Source of the DNA: Vibrionales bacterium SWAT-3
GTDB taxonomy: Bacteria; Pseudomonadota; Gammaproteobacteria; Enterobacterales; Vibrionaceae
Length of the DNA: 42,521 nucleotides
Assembly (NCBI GenBank): GCA_000169995.1
Contig: AAZW01000045.1
Coordinates: forward strand, 1-42,521
Direction: 5' to 3'
Shown here in pieces: positions 18,201-25,023 of this stretch. Both the position numbers and the translations under genes were made by a program. The number at the start of each line of letters is the position of its first letter. The stretch's first letter is position 1. The notes beneath the pieces are model-generated. The model did no database searches. It saw only the letters and a list, made by a program, of their open reading frames with translations, and was not told the DNA's origin.

Positions 18201-19714
18201 ACGGATTGGGTAATGCTGCGAACGTTCGCCTAACGGATGAAATCAGTGAATTGAAGAACAGTGTTGGCAACGAAGTGTTTACCGACTGGACGATTGAAGG
18301 GGTAGAAGTCGATGAAACGGGTGCAGTGATTCAACGTCACAGCTTCCCATCGAGTACAGACTTAGATACCACCGTTAACCTTAAGTCTCAAAAGCGCAAT
18401 GCTTTCGCATTTGAAGTGGTGGGTACGCTAGGCAAAGGCTTGGATGACGACATCACCAATACCTTTACCGCGACGGAATCGGATGGTACCGAAACCAGCG
18501 ACAGCGTCACTAATCACATTAAGAAAATTCCAGATAACTCTGGGGTACTTGAGCTAACGAAATCTGCGTTACAAGATACCGCGCAAGTCGGTGATGCGGT
18601 TGAGTATGAGATCATCGTTGAGAACAACAATGAATCTTACTTTAAGAACGTGACGGTAGAAGACCGTTACCCGGGTGGTTTGAAATACATCGTGGACACG
18701 TCAGAAATCGTGTTGAGCGGTATTGATGGTGAGTTTGGTACGGAAGACGATCAGGTTGTTTCTCAAGAGCCATCAGACACCGGCAAACTTATGTTCACTT
18801 CGTTGAACTTTGATCCGGGTGAGAAGCTGCGTATTCGTTACTTATTGCGAGTATCGGTAGGTGCAACCTTTGGTGACTACATCAACACCGCAGTCGCGAA
18901 AGTGGATGGCTCGGCAGTTTCCAATGAAGACACAGCCAAAGTAACCGTAGAACCGGACAAGGTGTTCGATACCTCATCGATCATCGGTAAAGTCTTTGAA
19001 GATCACAACAAAGATGGATTCCAAGCAGATGCAACCGCGTTCGATGTTGAGTTAACTGCGAACCTAGCAACGCAAGGCTACATCGCTGATTCGACACACA
19101 TCATTCGTGATGGACAAGACGTTGCTGTCGAAGATAGCGCAATAACCAATGCTCTTGAGCAAGGTTTGGAGCTTGGCGATCTTTGGGGTCACTCAGTGAA
19201 CCGAACACTGCCAGAAACCAGCAAAGTGGTTATTCAATTTAAAACTCGCACACAGCAGAGCTTTGATTTCTTTGTCACGACCGATGCGGGCTCTCGTATC
19301 GAGTTTGATGCACAAGGTCAGATTCAGTTTAAGCATGAATCCGATAAGAAGAAGGGACTGAGCGCGGAAAACCTCAACGTAACCAGAAACCTATATCGCG
19401 ATGGCGAGGATTACCTATGGGAAATCGTTATCGAGAATAAAGGTATTTACGAAGATGGTATTCCGGGCGTTAAGTTAATGACGGTTGAGGGAATCGTTAT
19501 TTACACAGACCAGTACGGTCGTTACCACGTGCCCGACCAATGGGTACTCAATAAGAAAGGTAAGAACTTCCTCGTGAAGTTGGACACTGACTCGCTATCC
19601 ACCTCTATGGAAGTGGTGAGTGAAAACCCGAAAGTGTTGCGAATTACCCCGAACAAGCTCACCAAGTTCAACTTTAGTGTTCATCGCAAAGACCAAGAAA
19701 GTGAACAGAAGTAA
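9242..19714 (+). CDS. Giant secreted DUF11-repeat surface protein, about 3490 aa
   Basis: A Sec signal peptide is clear (MFRYNLAFFLSILLIPFSAQA, cleavage before DTTG), which fixes the start at the ATG at 9242; the open frame runs back to a TTG at 9119, but that stretch holds three Cys and no signal. I count about 22 diverged repeats of about 146 residues. Each carries a Y.PG..v.Y.i.v.N.g.g.a.d strand pair, a D.i..i helix, an F..W.i strand, and a closing pg..v.Y.i.g.v.d.a.G.i.N motif. The last (about 3100-3238) is closest to canonical DUF11. Residues 3240-3490 hold an SdrD-B-like IGKVFEDHNKDGF segment and a carboxypeptidase-regulatory-like GIPGVKLMTVEG...TDQYGRYHVP segment. I see only six Cys in the mature protein, in three near pairs. 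It has no LPXTG, PEP-CTERM or T1SS tail. It leads an operon with the barrel (27 bases on) and the OmpA lipoprotein. Probable role: a long surface fibre or adhesin. Confidence 0.9.
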   Translation: MFRYNLAFFLSILLIPFSAQADTTGLKMDLPVDSASYDNGQEVVYTLVLTNGSDKAISDFDVKNELLNILTTDDQGKSVNAFTQATIQAHSTVLSSAGTFNRFGNLEATDVRVAAGGSVTYTMSAMVSDEAAGTIDNYATASSGLLDSVDSNTESIQRGLYEHDITVSVDKTHYQLNDELTYTIKVSNTGDTVIKAIDVQDAIADIKALNIEGALEPAFTANVNSASAEGDESDAGTFSSSGNLVVSDASIDIGGSITYTIEATVADNLVGDIVNVDVTAETRDALVSADVLTTPPTAPNVSLIHTLNQSDSYLVDDKFSYTVKVTNQDNSGIAYHYSVQQFLEDLKTDLGNDIGTDKNADDTTGNPYESWTNQVITLGPNSHSELADSGVESNKSLDDVVSIYPGEQILYSVEVDVSPVSIGAIPEVVARVVDADGTADSGDVLTNPLDTKEVIHSSSSQITRNKKTTDTTYVPGISGQNEVVYDIVVSNKDSEFFANDIEVVDKFACIVTKQTDGSLGSAFSEWKLEVSDRSGDGTNYGSFNYGAWTTDDINLKLDLAPEGVVHYKLTARVADTSVGQIVDDGTDAGLCLGDNLSESGSGVQMPNSKLKVQKEVDSRYYSAGGTLNYDITVENNGDGYAIDVPVYDDLVSIMTQSINDTPTKAYLSWVITAKSYASDGSISTNSDPGFTGQIEGNQNNKLILDEKAKLAPHDKIIYSIAAVVNPIADDEIRNEVTVDSVLYSDRGAYPRDYYLTLDKRVDGHNEQNAYTDTTTEITYTIKVSNPEGNGFASNINVKDEISAIEAELLHEPGETKPVFSSWTISAQKEATSPWVLAVTDPGDFSDNNDLNATAQIPPGASITYTIVGQLDRSDDTEILWGSFSNTAKVTGPDTNLSDTVRTHPSEPNLVVDKTAQSAEFVGGERTSFDIYVYNRGVGYANDAQVKDSISALNFFDSWMIVGTTNTDKPGSRYGDISDNADIDTNVDITPGGWVHYEVSGVVRSDYEEDQVSNRVDVYDPIKDREHSSSAQIDNSNSAYDINVSLAKTTDVVRYTPGEDLTYTIVIGNNSDTEETDLIFMDRLNDITTTLANDKDGEAEDSLAQNPFEYWSVDTGSGFGSPTTKDVELPISIPAKDFVTVRIKARVKDNAVSSGVADRDAGIIRNEAVLIHSSDVGCTNDCEYAKRAVAENHQVHNTGGVVRSTNINRYSPGDELTYTIKYNSQDGHGYRNNVDVNELINGISVELQDGTFGNPFFDDAAGTNKFTVAVAKSDPANAGTTDGTNDGDVKNDTDIVTSIDIDAGEDVTYTVTGIVRPDATGDIHYRDTVVLPDDYHLDFDKTTDEVVYEPGKTVTYHLVVENDGKGNAHDIPIVDNLKDITVDLVDGSTGPAYSSWTITSIASGTDSDYVDAGAGAGNVYTSKDSNLDLQADIPMGATLEYRVVATINDKANGGIVNVLTVDGDTISHNIQQEARKVDFEKNIIAYYDADDNPMPGATSYMPGGYVEYEILIENVSSAHVDDMSLRDDIDQINTQYFDGSRGPAFDSWTIETFSDGSGISNPDVDNSIRDNQPIDTHFDISADNFGRSGSLAFVRYVIKAKISPKAVGSFTNRAHMGEDNGNEFIAVSPPASMSEPEIAFSKQVFSDSGLSSKKENYSQAPGESEVYYRVQIKNTGNGTEYGSRLEDTISAIETRIAEDASSTGSDPVGQPFLSGWEVELEKTAAAGSITDAIDFVSGNDVDIDNDIVIAPQESLTFIIHGVIREDALGEILNRASYDGGVRSANLQPLANKISVSKRVVSVNGKPFSDGDTYLPGDQVEYEFVVANPENGWANDVHIKDVMSNVQVEVIGGDVESAFVSSEISHEVSNGIDANADTYVPDYNANHNLNIEADIAAGEVLTFKATGVIRDDALGTISANRVTADGESATSEKIPPQAVELDYFKTLVYTDGESVGCTVPSNDGKGCNYAPRGDVEYQVTLANTGDSIDNDVSVIDAIHAIKTEDGDDAFSEWSTAIAVEPAGSYDVQGDYNGSVPLDAAVDLRPGERIVFDVKGKVSTSATGTITNTAQVNGDDTNDIVLNPGRSNILVDKWTDTPEYVPGGTINYYIDITNDDVDTGLFSIRDMISGFEVETVDGSMQTALTQWTVDYEVLANSAPLDPNANDFSELDKLVGQNSPDINLPAESLKISGRDDTGTGGGDQHTLVRIHIEGKVRDDATGRFTNTAYLRHGLDDSKMIRLREGYITPKSGNLVLTKEATPIAEPDAKYQPGQPISYKITIANTWEGYLVDQILTDRIDTIMTEVANSPDQEQALTDNWIISDEQLDGSGDPALNARKDVSNTAQGYRATYSIHPGDSYSFVVTNTVNDKAKGEITNVVTVEGDDGEYTADATYIPEDAQIEITKEVDKAEYLPGETLQYTVTVTNNGLGWAEDVAIEDALQSVETTIAGGEMSQAFEPASIQISAASTTGETPVPAPTIGEDLNETLDIAPQDSIVFTIQVTTNTLATGDITNLASASFDGTTFDDTATSTPVLATLSIEKTVDTPAYEVTKLSHYEITVTNSSDAFASGVQLQDIISGIEVDTTTEKKESAFLMWEVSFEASDDRTVVNPESFELSEDIDANMDIAPQSTVTFHVEALIRTTAVGDISNTATITYNGTQQDSTVVMTPKDSEFVATKTNVQTEYVPGEELEFLITIQNTSNNNINDLSVVDDMGTIEVEYYDDTTGPAFVSGTTSMVVESTTVGTTAEQISPTEYSVDIAPHGTVVFRSKGTVVDTATGRIVNTAQVDGGDVVSPPAHTVAAVVQAELFTDAPYYVPGDQVEYHLVVQNIGRGIAKDVALYTQFAESMGDHIDGSHSNSFDEGTLSATWEGAETQPGTFDVDRDLATVVDIAPGGKIDYTFILTVNEDMLTNIDVFGYYLDLTGSSTARTRSKNTKESDASKQITGNQVSALNLPPVGADLVVEKRSDKPEYTEDDDSVIYHLAVTNNGLGNAANVRLTDEISELKNSVGNEVFTDWTIEGVEVDETGAVIQRHSFPSSTDLDTTVNLKSQKRNAFAFEVVGTLGKGLDDDITNTFTATESDGTETSDSVTNHIKKIPDNSGVLELTKSALQDTAQVGDAVEYEIIVENNNESYFKNVTVEDRYPGGLKYIVDTSEIVLSGIDGEFGTEDDQVVSQEPSDTGKLMFTSLNFDPGEKLRIRYLLRVSVGATFGDYINTAVAKVDGSAVSNEDTAKVTVEPDKVFDTSSIIGKVFEDHNKDGFQADATAFDVELTANLATQGYIADSTHIIRDGQDVAVEDSAITNALEQGLELGDLWGHSVNRTLPETSKVVIQFKTRTQQSFDFFVTTDAGSRIEFDAQGQIQFKHESDKKKGLSAENLNVTRNLYRDGEDYLWEIVIENKGIYEDGIPGVKLMTVEGIVIYTDQYGRYHVPDQWVLNKKGKNFLVKLDTDSLSTSMEVVSENPKVLRITPNKLTKFNFSVHRKDQESEQK

Positions 19715-19741
19715 GCCATTGGAACCGTATCTGGAAATTGT

Positions 19742-22700
19742 ATGAAAGTATTTAGTAAGTCTCGTTTAGCAACGTGTGTGTTAGCTGCCATCCCTGTGAT
19801 GGCGGTAGCGAAAGACACAGGTAAGCTTGAAAAACTTGGTTCTGAGACGACTGGCATTGAAATCACTAAGCCGAACCAAGACCAAGACAGCTCGCGTATA
19901 TACCTAGAGCAAGGTGCTATTTGGGCAAGCCGTGACATCACTCGCTTTGACCCAGTATTAGATGTCAGTGTCAGCGATGAGTTGGAAGTTGAGCAGGGCA
20001 CACTGCGAGACAGTGTCGGATTTACCATTACCACCAACTATGGTTACTACATCAAAAAGTACCAACTGGAAGTGTACCGTGTTGGTGACTTTGGTCTGTC
20101 TGAGCCAATCGCCGTGCTTGATGGCGATAAACTGGCAAACGATTCTGACATCAATTGGGATGGTCAAACCGATGTTGGCTACCAGTTTGAGGTCGGTGAG
20201 CAGTTGATGTTCCGCCTAAAAGCGTGGGACAAAGATGGCAACATGGACGTGACCACGGTTGGTGTGACGGACTTGGTGAAGCCTGACTCTGAAGTCGATA
20301 TCGATCGCAATGATAACGACGATGAAGAGAGCAAAGACAAAAGCTACGGCCAAGCTAAGTTGATGCGTCACAACATTCCGACTAATGCGGGCTTAGCCAA
20401 ATTCATTGGTACCGGTTTGAAAGGCGTTGATAAAGTCATCATCGGTGAAGACGAATTTGACGTTGAAGACGGCAACTTATACGCAGAACAATATCTACCA
20501 ACAGACTCCTACATTTTTCCAACCAAGGTTGTGTTTGATAACGGTGATGAGCGCCGCTACAAGCTTTACGTTCGTATTCCAGATACCTACTACGCACAAA
20601 CGGGTTTGGCTGATCTTTATGTTGGTAAGAACAACGTTTCTGGTAACAGCGATGCATTGAGCGTCGATGACCAGTATCAAGATGACATCTATAACCAGGG
20701 TCGTTTGGCGTACTTTGGTCAGGGTAAATTTGGCGATAAACTTCGCGTGACCACTCACTTCGATACTCGAGAAAGTGAGATAAAAGACATGTTCAAACAT
20801 CCGTTCGCATCAGACGATTCGGATGTGTTCGATATTCTCGAAGACGACGATGAACTTTACTATGGCAACTATGGTGACAGCTCAAACATTGAAAAAGTAG
20901 TCAACACCAAGGGTAAGGTTTACCTCAACGTAGAATACGATAAATCGCAGTATTTATGGGGTAACTACAACACAGGGTTAACCGGTACTGAGAACAACGA
21001 TTACAACCGTAGCCTCTATGGTTTCAAGGCCGATTACCGTACTCGCGATACCACACAATATGGTGAAGACCGCTTGAACGTGGTCGGTTTTACGGCTGAA
21101 GCTGACTCTTTATATGCACATGATGAGTTCTTAGGTACGGGCGGTTCTCTGTATTTCCTTCGCCACGGTGAAGCGGTACCGGGAAGTGACAAGGTCTACG
21201 TAAAAGTAAAAGATGAATCTGGCCTAGTACAAAACGAAATCCCTCTTGAGCCGGGTGTCGACTATGACTTCGACCCGTACCAAGGTCGAATCATTCTGAC
21301 TAAGCCACTCGACAATATATTGTCTGACAGTTTTGGTAGCGTGATTGAAAACGGCGATGACTACGAAAACTTTCTGGTCGTTGATTATGAGTATGTCCCT
21401 CAAGGTTCAGACTCACTGGACGCGATGTCTTACGGTGGTCGAGCCAAAGGTTGGATCAACGATTACGTTGGTGTGGGTGTGACGTATGCGACTCAAGAAA
21501 AAGATAACCAAGACTACGAGTCTTACGGTACGGACTTAACGCTGCGTGCAACAGAGGGTACATATATCAAGGCCGAGTTTGCCCACAGTGAAGGTACTCA
21601 AACCGAGTCTAACTTTGTCTCTATCGATGGTGGTTTAACCTTTACGCCGATTGGCGACACGTTAGAAGACCGTGAAGGTGACAGCATACAAATCACCGCA
21701 GTGACCAGCCTTTATGACCTTGCTCCAACTATCTTTGGTGCAGTAGGTAATGACCTGAAGCTTTGGTATCGAGATAAAGACGCAGGATACAGTTACGCGA
21801 GCAGCAGCGATGACCTAGAACAAGAAGCCTACGGTGCCGAGCTTCGCTTGCAAGCGACCGATCGTTTGGCGGTGCTGTCTCGGTTTTCGACAAACGAAGA
21901 GCGCGATGTCGACGGCAATCTAGAAGCGGACACCGAAACCATTGAGGTCGAGACTCAAGTTAAAATCACCGAGCACATCAAGGTGTCTGCAGCGGGGCAA
22001 CAAACCGAAGAGCTGAACCAAAATGATGAGCAAAGTGATGCAACCTTAGCCGGTGTGCGTTTGGAGTACATGTGGGACAGCGACAACAGCGTCTACATCA
22101 AAGGACAAACCACAGTCTCTCAATCGGATGACTACGACGAGAACGATAGCGCATCGATTGGTGCTGAATTCCAAGTATTAGAAGACTTGTCGTTGGGCGG
22201 TGAATATACCGATGGCGACCGCGGCCAGGTTGCTGAAGCAACAGTGACTTACGATGTGTCGGATGACCACTCCACGTACGTGACTTACGTTGATGATAAC
22301 TACGAAGGTGAAAACAACGTGATTGTCGGTCAGCGTGCAGACCTCACCAGCAGTGTCGATTTCTACCAAGAGAACCAGTTCGTTGATGAAAACGATGGTC
22401 ACGGCCGTATCGATTCGTATGGCTTTGGTTATGACGTGACGGAAGATGTTGAGATGGGCATCGGTTATCAACTAGGTGAAATTGAAGACGATCAGAACAT
22501 CACAACAGAACGTGAGTCCATCAGTTTCAATGCCTCGATCGATCTAGATGACATCACCTTAAATCACAAGTTTGAATACCGAGTGGATAAGAGTGAAGAC
22601 GACCCAGAGATAGCACAGCGTGAGCTGCAACAAATCGTAACCACTAACCGTTACACGCACCACTTAACGGAAGAGTACACGTTGTTTGGTAAGTACAACT

Positions 22701-23257
22701 ACTCAATCACAGAGAGTGAAACCACTGGCGAAACCATGGCGCAATTTACCGAGGCCACAGGTGGACTAGCGTATCGTCCGATCTATAACGATCGATTGAA
22801 CTTACTGAGCCGTTACACCTATATTGCAGACTTCGATCAACTGGATCGCGATGTCGATTATCAAGATGAAACCAGCCAGATCATTGAAGTTGAAGCGATC
22901 TACTCGATCGACCAATACTGGGATGTCGGCACTAAATATGCGCATAAAGACAAAGAGCAAGCCTTCGAGCGAGCGTCTGGTGCGAATGAGATGGTCAAGA
23001 GCGACATCGACCTGTACGGATTGAGTGCTTCTTATCGCGTGATGAAAGAGTGGGATGTGACGGGTGAGTATCACTGGAAAACAGACACACTCAATGATGA
23101 GTTAGAGCACGGCGCGTTGGTCTCGGTGAACAAGCACATTGGTGAGAACCTAAAAATGGGCATTGGTTATAACTTCTCTGCGTTTGATAGTGATTTAACC
23201 AACGATGATGATTATGACGCTTCAGGTGTGTTCATTAACTTAGTCGGTAAGATTTAA
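19742..23257 (+). CDS. Outer-membrane beta-barrel partner of the DUF11 giant, 1171 aa
   Basis: A signal peptide ends at about residue 23 (PVMAVA before KD). Residues 24-320 look like periplasmic or surface Ig-like domains with an acidic linker (DIDRNDNDDEESKDK). A conserved module follows: LYYGNYGDSS, KVYLNVEYDKSQYLWGNYN, then GTGGSLYFLRHGEAVPGSDK and PGVDYDFDPYQGRIILTKPL. From about residue 560 to the end, alternating polar and hydrophobic strands (SYGFGYDVTEDVEMGIGYQLG and many like it) indicate a large barrel. The last residue is Ile (NLVGKI) where an aromatic is usual. In other proteobacteria I recall this module fused behind DUF11 repeats and next to OmpA domains; here it is a separate gene. 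Probable role: anchor or conduit for the giant protein. Confidence 0.82.
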   Translation: MKVFSKSRLATCVLAAIPVMAVAKDTGKLEKLGSETTGIEITKPNQDQDSSRIYLEQGAIWASRDITRFDPVLDVSVSDELEVEQGTLRDSVGFTITTNYGYYIKKYQLEVYRVGDFGLSEPIAVLDGDKLANDSDINWDGQTDVGYQFEVGEQLMFRLKAWDKDGNMDVTTVGVTDLVKPDSEVDIDRNDNDDEESKDKSYGQAKLMRHNIPTNAGLAKFIGTGLKGVDKVIIGEDEFDVEDGNLYAEQYLPTDSYIFPTKVVFDNGDERRYKLYVRIPDTYYAQTGLADLYVGKNNVSGNSDALSVDDQYQDDIYNQGRLAYFGQGKFGDKLRVTTHFDTRESEIKDMFKHPFASDDSDVFDILEDDDELYYGNYGDSSNIEKVVNTKGKVYLNVEYDKSQYLWGNYNTGLTGTENNDYNRSLYGFKADYRTRDTTQYGEDRLNVVGFTAEADSLYAHDEFLGTGGSLYFLRHGEAVPGSDKVYVKVKDESGLVQNEIPLEPGVDYDFDPYQGRIILTKPLDNILSDSFGSVIENGDDYENFLVVDYEYVPQGSDSLDAMSYGGRAKGWINDYVGVGVTYATQEKDNQDYESYGTDLTLRATEGTYIKAEFAHSEGTQTESNFVSIDGGLTFTPIGDTLEDREGDSIQITAVTSLYDLAPTIFGAVGNDLKLWYRDKDAGYSYASSSDDLEQEAYGAELRLQATDRLAVLSRFSTNEERDVDGNLEADTETIEVETQVKITEHIKVSAAGQQTEELNQNDEQSDATLAGVRLEYMWDSDNSVYIKGQTTVSQSDDYDENDSASIGAEFQVLEDLSLGGEYTDGDRGQVAEATVTYDVSDDHSTYVTYVDDNYEGENNVIVGQRADLTSSVDFYQENQFVDENDGHGRIDSYGFGYDVTEDVEMGIGYQLGEIEDDQNITTERESISFNASIDLDDITLNHKFEYRVDKSEDDPEIAQRELQQIVTTNRYTHHLTEEYTLFGKYNYSITESETTGETMAQFTEATGGLAYRPIYNDRLNLLSRYTYIADFDQLDRDVDYQDETSQIIEVEAIYSIDQYWDVGTKYAHKDKEQAFERASGANEMVKSDIDLYGLSASYRVMKEWDVTGEYHWKTDTLNDELEHGALVSVNKHIGENLKMGIGYNFSAFDSDLTNDDDYDASGVFINLVGKI

Positions 23258-23293
23258 GCCAGCCCAAAGAGGGTGAAAGTAGAGACTTAAAAA

Positions 23294-23329
23294 TTGAAAA
23301 CAAAAAGTAAGTTGAAAACGAAAAGTAAG
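23294..23329 (+). repeat. 18-bp tandem duplication at the lipoprotein start
   Basis: TTGAAAACAAAAAGTAAG is followed directly by TTGAAAACGAAAAGTAAG (one mismatch) and then by ATGAAAATAAC. The unit is in frame and would encode KTKSK twice if translation starts at the TTG at 23294 or 23312. It creates three possible starts. Confidence 0.85.
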
Positions 23330-24298
23330 ATGAAAATAACAATTGGCCTAGTCAGCGGTGTAATCAGCGCTTTGCTTCTTGCTGGCTGTGCAACCGACAC
23401 CTATGTGAGTCAAGAAAATCGAGATAAGTTTGCCGGCTTAGATGTGTCTAAGTTTTTGATTAGCGAATGTTTAGCGCCGGAACGTGAAGTGCACATTGCG
23501 ATTGCAGAGCACTTTGCTTTTGATAAATACAAACTGCGCGATCTCGACAAGATCAACCTAGATACGTTTGTTGAAGAGATCAGAGGCCTGAAAGGGCGCA
23601 TCACGATCGTTGGACACACTGATTACAAAGGCTCGTTGGAATACAATCAGCGCCTTTCACAGCGTCGAGCTAAATCGGTCGCAGACTATTTGAAAGCGTA
23701 CCTCGACCCAACCAATTACGATTGGGAAGTGAAACACCTTGGGGAAACTCAGCCTCTGTTGTTGGGTAAAACCGATAAAGACCGAGCAGAGAACCGCCGC
23801 GCATTTATCGTGTTTGAAGAGGCGCAGAAATACGAAGAAATGCCTTTCTGTGAGCCACCAAAGCCTGAGCGTAAGGTGTATATGGCGATCACACCGCACT
23901 TTGATTTTGATAAGTCAGTGCTAAAACCAGAGGACTTAACTCAGTTAGATGACTTTGCGTCTCAATTGAGTGGCTTACAAGGTAACATCATGGTCGCAGG
24001 GCATACTGACCAAGCCGGTTCGGTTTCTTACAACGAGAAGTTAGCGGAGCGCCGTGCAGAAACTGTAGTTAAATACCTCAAAACCAAGCTCAACCCTAAA
24101 CAGTTTATCTGGGAAGTGAAGTCGTTTGGCAAATTGCAACCAGCGATAAACGAGCGTTCAGAGAAAGCCGATGCGTTGAATCGCCGAGCGTTTATCGTGT
24201 TTAAAGAATCGGATATTACGGCTGAACAGCAAACACTGTCGGGGAGTGAGCAAGAGTTTCTTCGTAGTGAAAGGGAGCAGAAGCCTGGCGATGATTAA
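23330..24298 (+). CDS. Lipoprotein with two tandem OmpA-type peptidoglycan-binding domains
   Basis: From the ATG at 23330 the protein is 322 residues. The signal peptide has a lipobox LAG-C20, followed by Ala-Thr rather than Asp, which suggests outer-membrane sorting. Two OmpA C-terminal-like domains follow at about 55-165 and 175-285. Each has F.FDK at the start and GHTD..GS..YN..L..RRA, which carries the Asp and Arg that bind diaminopimelate. A duplicated OmpA domain in one lipoprotein is uncommon; most have one. TTG starts at 23294 and 23312 would lengthen the basic n-region by 12 or 6 residues. It lies 36-72 bases after the barrel gene and before a strong terminator, so it is the last gene of the operon. 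Probable role: tethers the barrel and giant protein to the cell wall. Confidence 0.88.
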   Translation: MKITIGLVSGVISALLLAGCATDTYVSQENRDKFAGLDVSKFLISECLAPEREVHIAIAEHFAFDKYKLRDLDKINLDTFVEEIRGLKGRITIVGHTDYKGSLEYNQRLSQRRAKSVADYLKAYLDPTNYDWEVKHLGETQPLLLGKTDKDRAENRRAFIVFEEAQKYEEMPFCEPPKPERKVYMAITPHFDFDKSVLKPEDLTQLDDFASQLSGLQGNIMVAGHTDQAGSVSYNEKLAERRAETVVKYLKTKLNPKQFIWEVKSFGKLQPAINERSEKADALNRRAFIVFKESDITAEQQTLSGSEQEFLRSEREQKPGDD

Positions 24299-24322
24299 AA
24301 TCTAGCCTTTAAAATGACGATA

Positions 24323-24349
24323 AAAAAGCCCCATGCGTTGGGGCTTTTT
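24323..24349. terminator. Terminator of the DUF11-barrel-OmpA operon
   Basis: AAAAAGCCCC (24323-24332) pairs with GGGGCTTTTT (24340-24349) across a 7-base loop. The T and A runs on each side make it bidirectional, serving also the convergent BLUF gene. Confidence 0.92.
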
Positions 24350-24382
24350 GATGCGTGTAACTTGGATAAAAGGGGCGCTAAT

Positions 24383-24802
24383 TTATTCAGATGGCAAATT
24401 CTGCTTCAACTCTAGAAGCATTTGGTAAGCACTTTCTCCAGACATCTCATATGGATTGAATTGGTTGGATGTCGAAAACTGTAAATTCACCAATTCGGTC
24501 AAACTTGATTGAGGAATATCTCCCATGGACCAATCTCCAAATTGCCTACAGTCGATTTCTTTGAAATACAGGATCATCACCTTTTTGTGACGCTTATCAT
24601 TCAAGATGTGGTTATAAGTGCGATTTACGGCGCTTCTCGACCCTTCGATGCATTGGAGGAAATATTTGTCGTTGTGACTAAGAAGGCCTGTTAAATGGCA
24701 TTGTTTATTGCGGTCGTGCGAGATCTGAAGAATATCGTTTAAAGCCTCAGCGTCACAACTTTCACAAAGTGTACTGACATAAATTAACCGGGTTAGGAAC
24801 AT
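24383..24802 (-). CDS. BLUF domain blue-light sensor
   Basis: 139 residues from the ATG at 24802 (a GTG at 24811 is an alternative). A BLUF domain fills residues 1-100: RLIYVS with Y8, HDRNKQ with N32, and FLQCIEG with Q50. The spacings of 24 and 18 are the same as for Tyr21, Asn45 and Gln63 of AppA, so the flavin hydrogen-bond network is intact. The DWSMG segment of the last strand is also present. It binds FAD and senses blue light. The short C-terminal tail is helical and has no enzymatic output domain, so signalling must go through a separate partner. No photolyase or diguanylate enzyme is adjacent. Confidence 0.93.
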   Translation of the reverse strand: MFLTRLIYVSTLCESCDAEALNDILQISHDRNKQCHLTGLLSHNDKYFLQCIEGSRSAVNRTYNHILNDKRHKKVMILYFKEIDCRQFGDWSMGDIPQSSLTELVNLQFSTSNQFNPYEMSGESAYQMLLELKQNLPSE

Positions 24803-25023
24803 AGCTATCACTTGGATTATTTGTTCGAAGGTACTAACAAATATAAGCCAAGCTCGTAGGATTGCTAACTATTGATTGTTTTGTCATTTACTTTGTTTTT
24901 GGGTGGGGGCCAACAAGCAGGCGAGAGGCGAGTTCAGGTTTGTGCTTTATTGTGGGTAAGACTTGGTTACCATCTTCAATAGTTGAACATCTTTGCCTGC
25001 TTGTTATTGAACTACGCGTTTGT

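Noticed and set aside
9242..19714. RTX or type I secreted adhesin (LapA-like)
   Set aside because: There is an N-terminal Sec signal, no GGxGxDxxx nonapeptide repeats, no C-terminal type I tail and no adjacent ABC exporter.
19742..23257. TonB-dependent receptor or FhaC-type two-partner transporter
   Set aside because: I see no TonB box, plug domain or POTRA domains in the N-terminal part.
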